NCBI RefSeq assembly: GCF_900156165.1
Contig: NZ_FTMY01000006.1
Location: 281,309 to 345,308, forward strand
Origin: Pseudacidovorax sp. RU35E
GTDB taxonomy: Bacteria; Pseudomonadota; Gammaproteobacteria; Burkholderiales; Burkholderiaceae_C
Direction: 5' to 3'
DNA: 64,000 bases
Both the position numbers and the translations under genes were made by a program. Below the pieces are notes generated by a model. It made no database searches, had not been told where the DNA came from, and was given only the letters and a program-made list of their open reading frames with translations. Positions 16,173 to 24,331 of this stretch are shown here, piece by piece. The stretch's first letter is position 1. Each line of letters begins with the position of its first letter.

Positions 16173-17114
16173 TCAGCCGCGGCGCAGCTGGTCGATCAGC
16201 GCATCGAGCGCGGCGGCAGCGCCTTCGGCATCGCGGGCGCGCAGGTGGCGCACCACGGCGCGCCGCAGCGGGTACAGGTCGGGCCGCGCGCGCACCGACA
16301 GCACATGGGTCATGCGCTCGCGCAGCACCGTGGTCATGGTCTGGGCCATGAGCATCAGCGCGTCGTTGTGGCCAGCAGCGGCGATGGCGCCGAAGAAGGC
16401 GCTGGCCGAGTCGATGCGGGCCTTGAGCGGTGCATCCTCGGGATGGGCCTCGATCAGCGCGGCGGCCGCCTCGATGGCGTCGATCTCGTCCTCGCTCGCG
16501 CGTTCGCACGCCAGGCGCAGCAGCCGGCCGTAGAGCGTGCGGTAGGCCTCGTCCACGTCGGCATCGCCCATGCCGCCCTGCACCACGCGCTGACGCAGCG
16601 ACTCGGCCAGGCGCATGTAGGCGCCCTTGTAGAACACCAGCGCCTGCTCGCCGGTGCCGGCGCCCAGGTGGTGAACCTCGCCGATGAAGATGACATGGTC
16701 GCCCGCGTCATGGGCGGCGAACAGGCGGCATTCGAAGCTGGCCAGGCAGTCGTCCAGCAGCGGCATGCCCAGCTCGCCCTCGCGCCAGGCCACGCCCTCG
16801 AACTTGTGCTCGATCCTGCTGGAGGCGAAGCGGCCCGACAGCGCGTCCTGGTGCTCGCCCAGGATGTGGATGGCGAAGCCCTCGGCCTGCTGGAAGGTTT
16901 CCAGCAGGCGGCTGGCCTTGCGCAGGCTGAACAGCACCAGCGGCGGCTCCAGCGAGACCGAGCTGAAGCTGTTGCAGGTCAGCCCCGCGGGCTGGCCGTC
17001 GGCCGTGCGCGTGGTGACGATGGCCACGCCGGTCGGGAAGCAGCCCAGGTGCTGGCGCAGCAACGTGGGCTCGATGGCGGGCCGGGTGCGTTCGGCGGTG
17101 GCAAGCGCGGTCAT
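16173..17114 (-). CDS. Flavin reductase domain fused to an FCD-like ligand-sensing domain
   Basis: 313 residues. Residues 15-175 are a flavin reductase (FMN-binding split barrel): GCFPTGVAIVTTRTADGQPAGLTCNSFSSVSLEPPLVLFSL, ending in HHLG...QALVFYKGAYMRL. Residues ~185-313 are all-helical and match the pattern of FCD domains from FadR-type GntR regulators (LYGRLLRLACERASEDEIDAIEAAAALIEAHPEDAPLKARIDSAS-like helices with AAGHNDALMLM). No HTH is present. The reductase would supply FMNH2 to the luciferase-like monooxygenase 20 bases upstream. The FCD part may sense substrate and gate reductase activity. The fusion is what the sequence shows; the gating is inferred. Confidence 0.82.
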   Translation of the reverse strand: MTALATAERTRPAIEPTLLRQHLGCFPTGVAIVTTRTADGQPAGLTCNSFSSVSLEPPLVLFSLRKASRLLETFQQAEGFAIHILGEHQDALSGRFASSRIEHKFEGVAWREGELGMPLLDDCLASFECRLFAAHDAGDHVIFIGEVHHLGAGTGEQALVFYKGAYMRLAESLRQRVVQGGMGDADVDEAYRTLYGRLLRLACERASEDEIDAIEAAAALIEAHPEDAPLKARIDSASAFFGAIAAAGHNDALMLMAQTMTTVLRERMTHVLSVRARPDLYPLRRAVVRHLRARDAEGAAAALDALIDQLRRG

Positions 17115-17134
17115 GGCAGGCCTCGGCGTGCGGC

Positions 17135-18229
17135 TCAGGCGGTGGCCAGCTCGGGCTGGGCGGCCGCGGCGCGGTGCGGCGGATCGTTGGCGATCTCCTG
17201 CTGCACGGTCGGGATGATGACCTCGGCCCAGGTGCGCAGCTGGCGCAGCATGGTCGGGTGGTCGAAGTCGCCCATCTGCGTCTGGAAGCAGTAGTGCACC
17301 GGCTTGAGCGTGCGGATCTCGTTGACCACGCGCTCGATCACCGTGTCGATGCTGCCCACGGGCAGCAGGGCGCGCATTTCGTCCAGCGTCGGCTCGCCCT
17401 CGACGATGCCTTCCTCGACCTGGTAGTCGTCGGCGATCTGCGCCGTGCGCCGCTTGAGGCTGACGGCGATGCGGCGCTGGTAGCGGGCGCAGTCCAGGTA
17501 CTTCTCGACCTCGTCCTTGTCGTTGCTGGCGTAGGCGGCGCGCAGCAGGCCCACGGGCACGGCGGCAGGGTCCTTGCCCTCCTGCGTGGCCACGCGGTCG
17601 ATGAGGGCGCGGGTGCCGGCCAGCTTCTCCAGGCCGCCATCGCCGCCGGAGACGAACACATGGTGATTGCCGCGCACCGCGCGGGCGACGAAGCTCGGAT
17701 CGACGCTCGTGATCCACATCGGCGGGCCGGGCTGCTGCACGGCGCGCTGGCTGATGGCGCTCATCGGCTGCTGGTAGTACTGGCCGTCGTAGCTGAACTT
17801 GGGCTGCTTGAGGCCCATTTCCAGCATGTCGAGCATCTCGAAGGTGCGGGCCTTGGCCGTGTCCAGCGCGACGCCGAAGCGCTCGAATTCGAAGTGCTGG
17901 TAGCCCGAGCCGATGCCCAGGTTGAGCCGGCCGTTGGACAGCTGGTCCACCATCGCCACGTCGGCGATCAGGCGGGCCGGCGTGTACAGCGGCGCCACCA
18001 CGATGCCCGTGCCCAGGCGGATGCGGCGCGTGGCGGCCGCGCAATGCGCGATCATCGTCAGCGGCGACGAGCACATGCCGTAGTTGCTGAAATGGTGCTC
18101 GGCATACCATGCCGCGCCGAAGCCCAGCTCGTCCGCCAGACGCGTCTGTTCGACGGCGTCCCGCAGGATCTCGTGCGAGGTCTTATGTTTGTTTCGCTGC
18201 TGCATCAGAATGAAGATTCCGAAGTCCAT
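17135..18229 (-). CDS. LLM-class flavin-dependent monooxygenase
   Basis: 364 residues of the bacterial luciferase-like (LLM) TIM-barrel family: MDFGIFILMQQRNKHKTSHEIL start, WYAEHHFSNYGMCSSPLTMIAHCAAATRRIRLGTGIVVAPLYTPAR, DQLSNGRLNLGIGSGYQHFEFERFGV. It uses reduced FMN from a partner reductase, here the next gene, to oxygenate a substrate. It is the first gene of the eleven-gene minus-strand operon and reads away from a LysR gene. ATG 18229 has GGAGC 7 bases upstream. The substrate is unknown; acyl-CoA genes downstream suggest oxidative ring opening or oxygenation before beta-oxidation. Confidence 0.88.
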   Translation of the reverse strand: MDFGIFILMQQRNKHKTSHEILRDAVEQTRLADELGFGAAWYAEHHFSNYGMCSSPLTMIAHCAAATRRIRLGTGIVVAPLYTPARLIADVAMVDQLSNGRLNLGIGSGYQHFEFERFGVALDTAKARTFEMLDMLEMGLKQPKFSYDGQYYQQPMSAISQRAVQQPGPPMWITSVDPSFVARAVRGNHHVFVSGGDGGLEKLAGTRALIDRVATQEGKDPAAVPVGLLRAAYASNDKDEVEKYLDCARYQRRIAVSLKRRTAQIADDYQVEEGIVEGEPTLDEMRALLPVGSIDTVIERVVNEIRTLKPVHYCFQTQMGDFDHPTMLRQLRTWAEVIIPTVQQEIANDPPHRAAAAQPELATA

Positions 18230-18331
18230 GGCCGTTGCTCCTGATCGTTGGTTCGTGACGTGGATCAATGCTAGGAACGCCCCGGCCTGCCAGCGCACCG
18301 TCATGCGCACACCTTCTTTGCGTCTTTCGAA

Positions 18332-19249
18332 ATGAAGGCCCTCGACTCGCTGCGCATCTTCGTCACCACCCAACGCAAGGGCAGCCTCTCGGCCGCGGCC
18401 CGCAGCCTGAGCCTGTCGCCGGCCACCATCTCGCGGCGCATCAGCGCGCTGGAGGAGGAGCTGGGCGTGCAGCTGGTGGATCGCACCAGCCGCAACCTCA
18501 AGATGACCGAGGCCGGCCAGGCCTTCCTCTCGCGCGCCGAGGGCGTGCTGGAGGCCATGGCCGATGCCGAGCAGGCCGCGCGCAGCGCCCGCCAGCGGCC
18601 CGAAGGCCGGCTGCGGGTGCATTCGCGCACCCACATCGGCCTGCGCGTGGTGGCGCCGCTGCTGCCGCGCTTCGCCCAGCGCTATCCGGACATCCAGGTG
18701 CAGATCGAGCTGTCGGAGCATCCGGTCAACCTGGTCGAGCACGACTTCGACGTGGACATCCGCACCGGCGAATCCAACGACTCGGGCTTCGTCATCAAGC
18801 GGCTGCTCTCCAGCGACGAGGTGCTGGTGGCCAGCCCGGCCTACCTCAAGACCAATTCGCGCATCAGGCACCCGAACGACCTGCCGCAGGCCCGGTGCCT
18901 CACCTACCGGCGCGAGCACGAGGCCACGAGCTGGAAGTACGTGGACGAACAGGGCGTGCAGCAGGAGCTGGCGATCCAGGGCGTGCTGAGCGCCAACAAC
19001 GGCGAGATGCTGCGGCTGGCCGCGCTGGGCGGCATGGGCGTGGCGCTGCTGTCCGAGCCCACGGTGCGCAGCAACCTGCAGGACGGCACGCTGGTGCGCC
19101 TGCTGCCCGAGTACCGCTTCGCGGTGCGGGCTTTCTCCAACGGCATCTTCGCGGTGTTCCGCCAGAACCGCGCCCTGCCGCTGAAGGTGCGGGCCTTCGT
19201 GGACTTCGTGGCCGAGGCGCTGCAGGACGACGCGCCGGCCGATCTCTGA
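18332..19249 (+). CDS. LysR-family transcriptional regulator, divergent to the 18229-6928 operon
   Basis: 305 residues. Winged HTH at residues 1-60 (LRIFVTTQRKGSLSAAARSLSLSPATISRRISALEEELGVQLVDR) and a LysR substrate-binding domain after it. It resembles the CrgA/DmlR-type subgroup (VDIRTGESNDSGFVIKRLLSSDEVLVASPAYL). It is transcribed divergently from the LLM monooxygenase gene with 102 bases between starts, so it is the likely regulator of that operon, responding to its substrate or an intermediate. Confidence 0.88.
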   Translation: MKALDSLRIFVTTQRKGSLSAAARSLSLSPATISRRISALEEELGVQLVDRTSRNLKMTEAGQAFLSRAEGVLEAMADAEQAARSARQRPEGRLRVHSRTHIGLRVVAPLLPRFAQRYPDIQVQIELSEHPVNLVEHDFDVDIRTGESNDSGFVIKRLLSSDEVLVASPAYLKTNSRIRHPNDLPQARCLTYRREHEATSWKYVDEQGVQQELAIQGVLSANNGEMLRLAALGGMGVALLSEPTVRSNLQDGTLVRLLPEYRFAVRAFSNGIFAVFRQNRALPLKVRAFVDFVAEALQDDAPADL

Positions 19250-19258
19250 GGCGGGTGC

Positions 19259-20179
19259 CTACGCGCCGGCGCTGCCGTTGAGCTGCAGCGCCAGGCTGTC
19301 GACGAAGGCGCGCACGCGCGCCGAGTGCTGGTGCCGCTGCGGATAGACCGCATAGATGTCGGCGTCGGGCGTGTCGAACTGCGGCAGCACCTGCACCAGC
19401 CGGCCGCTGTCCAGGTAGCGGCGGATGTCCCATTCGGCCCGCATCAGGATGCCGTGGCCCGCCAGCGCCCAGGCCACGGCGATCTCGCCGTCGTTGGTCG
19501 TGAGGTTGCCGCGGATCTTGACCGACTCGGCGGCCTTGCCCCGCGTGCGATGGCTGGCGAGCCGCCACACGCCATACGCCTCCTCGCCCTGCCGGATGCC
19601 GATGCAGTTGTGCCGCACCAGGTCGGCCGGATTGCGCGGGTGGCCGTGCCGGGCCAGGTAGGCCGGCGCCGCGCACAGCAGCCGCCGGTTGGCCGCCACA
19701 TGCCGGGCGATCACGCGGGCCTCGGGCGGCGCGCCGAAGCGCACGCAGACGTCGTAGGCGTCGTCGGTCAGCGGCGGTGGATTGACAGACAGCTGCAGCT
19801 GCACCTCCACGTCGGGGTACTGGCGGACGAAGCGGGAGATGACGGGCGCCACATGGCTGCGGCCGAAGCCCAGCGTGGCATTGACCCGCAGCAGCCCCTG
19901 TGGCTGCGCCTGCGTGCCCGAGAGCAGCTCGTCCAGCGAATCGATCTCGGCCAGCACCCGGCGGGCGCCCGCCAGCAGCGTCTCGCCCTCGGGCGTGAGG
20001 CTCATGCGGCGGGTGGTGCGGTTGACCAGCGCGACCTGCAGGCGCGCCTCCATCTGGGCCAGGTGCTTGCTCACGGCGGGCGTGGTGATGCCGAGTTCCC
20101 GGGCCGCCGCGCTCAGGCTGCCCGAACGCGCCAGCGCCGAGAAGAAGCCGATGTCGCCCGGAAGAATCCTGCCGCTCAT
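19259..20179 (-). CDS. LysR-family regulator of the tartrate locus (TtuA-position)
   Basis: 306 residues with an N-terminal HTH (FFSALARSGSLSAAARELGITTPAVSKHLAQMEARLQVALVNRTTRR) and an effector-binding domain (DAYDVCVRFGAPPEARVIARHVAANRRLLCAAPAYLARHG). It is divergent from ttuC with 110 bases between starts. In the Agrobacterium vitis ttu locus, ttuA is also a LysR regulator next to the tartrate genes, and DmlR is the homologous activator for D-malate dehydrogenase. It probably senses tartrate or malate. It converges with the LysR at 18332, separated by 9 bases. Confidence 0.87.
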   Translation of the reverse strand: MSGRILPGDIGFFSALARSGSLSAAARELGITTPAVSKHLAQMEARLQVALVNRTTRRMSLTPEGETLLAGARRVLAEIDSLDELLSGTQAQPQGLLRVNATLGFGRSHVAPVISRFVRQYPDVEVQLQLSVNPPPLTDDAYDVCVRFGAPPEARVIARHVAANRRLLCAAPAYLARHGHPRNPADLVRHNCIGIRQGEEAYGVWRLASHRTRGKAAESVKIRGNLTTNDGEIAVAWALAGHGILMRAEWDIRRYLDSGRLVQVLPQFDTPDADIYAVYPQRHQHSARVRAFVDSLALQLNGSAGA

Positions 20180-20199
20180 GCCACCATCCTTGACCCCAG

Positions 20200-20215
20200 G
20201 TTAAAAGCGGGTTGA
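20200..20215. promoter_or_regulatory. GTTRA direct repeat in the LysR-ttuC intergenic region
   Basis: Two GTTRA half-sites (GTTAA, GTTGA) start 11 bases apart, one helical turn, between the divergent LysR and ttuC genes. The same arrangement occurs at 24239-24254 before the Bug receptor gene of the locus. Both 16-base sites fit GTTRAA-N4-GGTTRA. This is a candidate binding site for the local LysR protein. Confidence 0.4.
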
Positions 20216-20289
20216 CTGTAGCGGCGTTCGCCGAGGCGTGCAGTGCCTACAGTGACCCCATCGCAATCCATCACTGCAGCGGAGACAGC

Positions 20290-21378
20290 ATGAAGGTCTA
20301 CAAGATCGCAACCATTCCCGGAGACGGCATCGGCAAGGAGGTCGTGCCCGCGGGGCGGCAGGTGCTGGAGGCGCTGGCCGAGGGCAGCGCGGCCTTCCGC
20401 TTCGAGTTCGAGGACTTCGGCTGGGGCGGCGACTACTTCCGCGAGCACGGCGTGATGATGCCGGAGGACGGCCTGTCGGCGCTGCGCGGCAAGGACGCCA
20501 TCCTCTTCGGTTCGGCCGGCGATCCGCACATCCCCGACCATGTGACGCTCTGGGGCCTGCGCCTGAAGATCTGCCAGGGCTTCGACCAGTACGCCAACGT
20601 GCGTCCCACGCGCATCCTGCCGGGCATCGACGCGCCGCTCAAGCGCTGCGGGCCGCAGGACCTGAACTGGGTCATCGTGCGCGAGAACTCCGAGGGCGAG
20701 TACTCGGGCGTGGGCGGCCGCGTGCACCAGGGGCATCCCATCGAGGCGGCCACCGACGTGTCCATCATGACCCGCGTGGGCGTGGAGCGCATCCTGCGCT
20801 TCGCCTTCCGCCTGGCCCAGTCGCGGCCGCGCAAGCTGCTGACGGTGGTCACCAAGAGCAACGCGCAGCGCCATGCCATGGTGATGTGGGACCAGATCGC
20901 CGCGGAGGTGGCGGACGAGTTTCCAGACGTCACCTGGGACAAGGAACTGGTGGACGCCATGACGGCGCGCATGGTCAACAAGCCGGCCACGCTCGACACC
21001 ATCGTCGCCACGAACCTGCATGCCGACATCCTGAGCGACCTGGCCGCCGCGCTGGCCGGCAGCCTGGGCATCGCGCCCACCGGCAACATCGACCCGGAGC
21101 GCCGCTATCCCTCGATGTTCGAGCCCATCCACGGCTCGGCCTTCGACATCATGGGCCAGGGGCTGGCCAACCCGGTGGGCACCTTCTGGTCGGTGGTGAT
21201 GCTGCTGGAGCACCTCGGCGAGCACGAGGCCGCCGCCCGCGTCATGCAGGCCGTCGAGCAGGTCACGGCGGACGTGCGCCTGCACACCCGCGACCTGGGC
21301 GGCAGCGCCACCACGGCCCAGGTGACGGAGGCCGTCTGCCGCCAGCTGGCCGGCTCGCCTGCGCGCATGGCGGCCTGA
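20290..21378 (+). CDS. ttuC: Tartrate dehydrogenase/decarboxylase
   Basis: 362 residues of the isocitrate/isopropylmalate dehydrogenase superfamily. Features: IPGDGIGKEVVPAG, the substrate loop RPTRILPGIDAPL, IVRENSEGEYSGVGGR, TKSNAQRHAMVMWD, and metal-binding Asp residues in VATNLHADILSDLAAAL. The length and the RENSEGEYSG...GGR motif match tartrate dehydrogenase/D-malate dehydrogenase (TtuC/DmlA). These NAD-, Mn- and K-dependent enzymes oxidise tartrate to oxaloglycolate or decarboxylate it to glycerate. GGAGA lies 5 bases before ATG 20290. Glycerate kinase and pyruvate kinase follow, so the tartrate route is favoured over D-malate. Confidence 0.9.
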   Translation: MKVYKIATIPGDGIGKEVVPAGRQVLEALAEGSAAFRFEFEDFGWGGDYFREHGVMMPEDGLSALRGKDAILFGSAGDPHIPDHVTLWGLRLKICQGFDQYANVRPTRILPGIDAPLKRCGPQDLNWVIVRENSEGEYSGVGGRVHQGHPIEAATDVSIMTRVGVERILRFAFRLAQSRPRKLLTVVTKSNAQRHAMVMWDQIAAEVADEFPDVTWDKELVDAMTARMVNKPATLDTIVATNLHADILSDLAAALAGSLGIAPTGNIDPERRYPSMFEPIHGSAFDIMGQGLANPVGTFWSVVMLLEHLGEHEAAARVMQAVEQVTADVRLHTRDLGGSATTAQVTEAVCRQLAGSPARMAA

Positions 21379-21428
21379 TGAGCCCACCGTCCGCGGCCCT
21401 GCGCTGCGCGCGGCGCCGCGGCGCCTGA

Positions 21429-21468
21429 GGCCCGCCTCCTGCGCTGCCACACGGCAGCGCGGCGGGCC
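21429..21468 (+). other. Strong two-segment hairpin between ttuC and ttuD
   Basis: GCGCTGCC (21441-21448) pairs perfectly with GGCAGCGC (21453-21460) around the loop ACAC. After a one-sided TCCT bulge, GGCCCGCC (21429-21436) pairs with GGCGGGCC (21461-21468). There is no T-tract. It may limit read-through or protect the upstream ttuC message from 3' decay. Confidence 0.5.
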
Positions 21469-21496
21469 CTCCCCTTCACTTCGCCAAGGAATTGCC

Positions 21497-22816
21497 ATGC
21501 AGTTTGCGCTGCAGGATCCGCTGCGCCTGCTGCGCGGCATGTTCGACGCCGCCGTCGCCGCCGCCCAGCCGGCGCTGTGCCTGCCGGCGCTGCTGCCGTC
21601 GCCGCCCGCCGGCAGGACCGTGGTGATCGGCTTCGGCAAGGCCGCGGCGGCCATGGCGCAGGTGGTCGACGACCGCTGGGCCGGCGAGCTCTCGGGCGTG
21701 GTCGTCACGCGCTACGGCCATGGCGCCCCCTGCGGCCGCATCCGCGTGATGGAGGCGGCTCATCCCGTGCCGGACGACGCCGGCCTGGCCGCCAGCGCGG
21801 CCCTGCTGGCGGCCGTGCGGGGCCTGGGGCCTGAGGACCTGGTGCTGTGCCTGGTCTCCGGCGGCGGCTCCGCCCTGCTGCCCTGGCCGCTGCCGGGGCT
21901 GACCCTGGCCCACGAACAGGCCATCGCCCGCCAGCTGCTGGCCAGCGGCGCATCCATCGCCGAGATGAACTGCGTGCGGCGGCACCTGTCCGGCATCAAG
22001 GGCGGCCGCCTGGCGCTGGCCTGCCGGCCCGCGCGGGTGGTCAACCTGCTGCTGTCGGACGTGCCGGGCGACGACCCGGCGGACATCGCGTCCGGCCCCA
22101 CGGTGCCCGATCCAAGCGACTGTGCGCAGGCACTGGAGATCCTCCACCGGCGCCGCATCGCCGTGCCCGAGGCCGCCATGGCGCTGCTGCGCACCGGCGA
22201 GGCCGAGACACCGAAGCCGCACGATCCCCGCCTGCCCCTCATCGAGAACCGCATGGCGGTCACGCCGCAGCGGGCGCTCGAAGCCGCGGCGCAGGTGGCC
22301 GAGCGCGCGGGCATCGCCGTGCACATCCTCGGCGATGCCATCGAGGGCGAGTCGCGCGACGTGGCCAAGGTCATGGCCGGCATGGCGCTGCAGGTGGCAC
22401 GCCGCAACCAGCCTTTCGTGGCTCCCTGCGTGCTGCTCTCGGGCGGTGAGACCACGGTGAGCCTGCGCGGCCACGGGCGGGGCGGGCGCAACGTGGAGTT
22501 CCTGCTCGCGCTGGCCCTGGCGCTGCAGGGGCATCCGCGCATCCATGCGCTGGCGGCCGACACCGACGGCGTGGATGGCATCGAGGAGACCGCCGGCGCC
22601 GTGATCGGCCCGCAGACGCTGGCCCGCGCCCATGCGGCCGGCCTGCGCCCGCGCGAGCGGCTCGACGACAACGACGCCCACGCCTTCTTCGAGGCGCTGG
22701 GCGATGCCGTGGTCACGGGCCCGACCCGCACCAACGTGAATGACTTCCGGGCCGTGCTGGTGCTGCCCCCGCACGGCGAGTCCAACGACGCGGCCCGTCC
22801 GCACGCCCGCCCATGA
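21497..22816 (+). CDS. ttuD: Glycerate 2-kinase (TtuD/MOFRL family)
   Basis: 439 residues with both parts of type-2 glycerate kinase: an N-terminal DUF4147 domain (VVIGFGKAAAAMA, VMEAAHPVPDDAGLAASAALL, LVSGGGSALLPWPLPGLTL, SGIKGGRLA, SDVPGDDPADIASGPTVPDPS) and a C-terminal MOFRL domain (LLSGGETTVSLRGHGRGGRNVEFLLALAL, DTDGVDGIEETAGAV). It converts glycerate from tartrate decarboxylation to 2-phosphoglycerate. Older annotation called TtuD hydroxypyruvate reductase. Its stop overlaps the pyruvate kinase start (ATGA), so the two are coupled. Confidence 0.9.
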   Translation: MQFALQDPLRLLRGMFDAAVAAAQPALCLPALLPSPPAGRTVVIGFGKAAAAMAQVVDDRWAGELSGVVVTRYGHGAPCGRIRVMEAAHPVPDDAGLAASAALLAAVRGLGPEDLVLCLVSGGGSALLPWPLPGLTLAHEQAIARQLLASGASIAEMNCVRRHLSGIKGGRLALACRPARVVNLLLSDVPGDDPADIASGPTVPDPSDCAQALEILHRRRIAVPEAAMALLRTGEAETPKPHDPRLPLIENRMAVTPQRALEAAAQVAERAGIAVHILGDAIEGESRDVAKVMAGMALQVARRNQPFVAPCVLLSGGETTVSLRGHGRGGRNVEFLLALALALQGHPRIHALAADTDGVDGIEETAGAVIGPQTLARAHAAGLRPRERLDDNDAHAFFEALGDAVVTGPTRTNVNDFRAVLVLPPHGESNDAARPHARP

Positions 22817-24228
22817 GACGACACCGACAGGCCAAGATCGTGGCCACGCTGGGCCCCGCCAGCGACCATCCCGAGCGCATCCGCGCGCTCTTCGACGCAG
22901 GTGCGGATGTGTTCCGCCTGAACTTCAGCCATGGCACCGCGCAGGACCACCAGCGGCGCTTGGCGGCCATCCGCGAGATCGAGCGCCAGACCGGGCGCCC
23001 CATCGGCGTGCTGATGGACCTGCAGGGCCCCAAGCTGCGCATCGGTACCTTCGCTGCCGGCCCGGTGACGCTGGCCGACGGCGCGCGCTTCGACCTGATG
23101 CTGGACGCCGACACGGCGGGCGATGCCACGCAGGTCGCCCTGCCCCATCCGGAGATCTTCGAGGCGCTCGGTGCCGGCACCGAACTGCTGCTCGACGACG
23201 GGCGCATCCGGCTGCGCGTGGAAGCCTGCGGGCCGGGCTTCGCACACACGCGGGTCGTGACGGGCGGGCGCCTGTCCGACCGCAAGGGCGTGAACGTGCC
23301 CGGGGTGGTGCTGCCGCTGTCCGCACTCACGGCCAAGGACCGCGCCGACCTCGCCGTCGGGCTGCAGCTGGGCGTGGACTGGGTCGCCCTGTCCTTCGTG
23401 CAACGGCCCGAGGACATCGTGGAACTGCGCGCCCTGGTGGGCGGACAGGCCGGCATCGTGGCCAAGCTGGAGAAGCCCGCAGCCATCGCCAGCCTGGAGG
23501 CCATCGTGGCCGAGGCCGATGCCGTGATGGTGGCGCGTGGCGACCTCGGCGTGGAACTGCCGGCCGAACAGGTGCCCGCCCTGCAGAAGCGCATCGTGCG
23601 GGCCTGCCGCGACGCCGGCAAGCCGGTGATCGTGGCCACGCAGATGCTCGAATCGATGGTGGCCGCCCCCGTGCCCACGCGCGCCGAGGCGTCGGACGTG
23701 GCCACCGCCATCTACGAAGGCGCCGATGCGGTGATGCTGTCGGCCGAATCGGCCAGCGGCAACCATCCGGTCGAGGCCGTGCGCATGATGGACCGCATCG
23801 TCCACCACACCGAACGCGATGCTGCGTACCGGCCGGGCATCGACGCCTCGCGCGCCCTGCCCCAGGCCCGCGTGGCCGATGCGATCGGCGCGGCCCTGCG
23901 CGACGTGGCCGGCCTGCTGCGGGCGGCGGCGGCCGTCGCCTATACCAGCTCCGGCCACTCGGCACTGCGCATGGCGCGCGAACGGCCCGACGCACCCATC
24001 ATCGGCATGACGCCCCGCACCGCCACCGCACGCCGGCTGGCCCTGGCCTGGGGTGTCCATGCCGTGCTCTGCCATGAAGTGCAGAGCGTGTCGGAGATGA
24101 CCGAGGTGGCGGTGGACACCGCGCTGCGCGGCGGCTTCGGCACGACAGGCCAGTTCCTCGTGATCGCGGCGGGCATGCCCTTCGCCACGCCGGGCACCAC
24201 CAACCTGCTGCGAGTGGCACCGCTGTGA
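22813..24228 (+). CDS. ttuE: Pyruvate kinase of the tartrate locus
   Basis: 471 residues, full-length pyruvate kinase. Motifs: KIVATLGPASDHPERIRALFDAGADVFRLNFSHG at the start, LMDLQGPKLRIGTF, KDRADLAVGLQLGVDWVALSFVQRPEDI, the signature IVAKLEKPAAI and VMVARGDLGVELP, ATQMLESM, and a C-terminal allosteric-type domain. Together with TtuD and enolase it brings tartrate carbon to pyruvate with ATP gain. It is probably a locus-specific paralogue of the housekeeping enzyme. A GTTRA-type site and a Bug receptor gene follow. Confidence 0.9.
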   Translation: MRRHRQAKIVATLGPASDHPERIRALFDAGADVFRLNFSHGTAQDHQRRLAAIREIERQTGRPIGVLMDLQGPKLRIGTFAAGPVTLADGARFDLMLDADTAGDATQVALPHPEIFEALGAGTELLLDDGRIRLRVEACGPGFAHTRVVTGGRLSDRKGVNVPGVVLPLSALTAKDRADLAVGLQLGVDWVALSFVQRPEDIVELRALVGGQAGIVAKLEKPAAIASLEAIVAEADAVMVARGDLGVELPAEQVPALQKRIVRACRDAGKPVIVATQMLESMVAAPVPTRAEASDVATAIYEGADAVMLSAESASGNHPVEAVRMMDRIVHHTERDAAYRPGIDASRALPQARVADAIGAALRDVAGLLRAAAAVAYTSSGHSALRMARERPDAPIIGMTPRTATARRLALAWGVHAVLCHEVQSVSEMTEVAVDTALRGGFGTTGQFLVIAAGMPFATPGTTNLLRVAPL

Positions 24229-24238
24229 GCGCGCCACT

Positions 24239-24254
24239 GTTGAACAGCGGTTAA
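24239..24254. promoter_or_regulatory. Second GTTRA direct repeat, upstream of the tartrate-locus Bug receptor
   Basis: GTTGA and GTTAA half-sites begin 11 bases apart and match the layout of the site at 20200-20215. It lies 78 bases before the Bug gene start, a usual position for a LysR activator site. The match was found by eye. Confidence 0.4.
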
Positions 24255-24331
24255 GAAAGCCTTCACTGCACAGGCATGTCGTGATGGGACGGCCTGCCTA
24301 CCCTTGAGTCCACAACCGAAACGGAGACAAC

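Noticed and set aside
20212..20253. TTGACT...TACAGT as a ttuC promoter
   Set aside because: The spacing between the two hexamers is about 30 bases, too long for a sigma-70 promoter.
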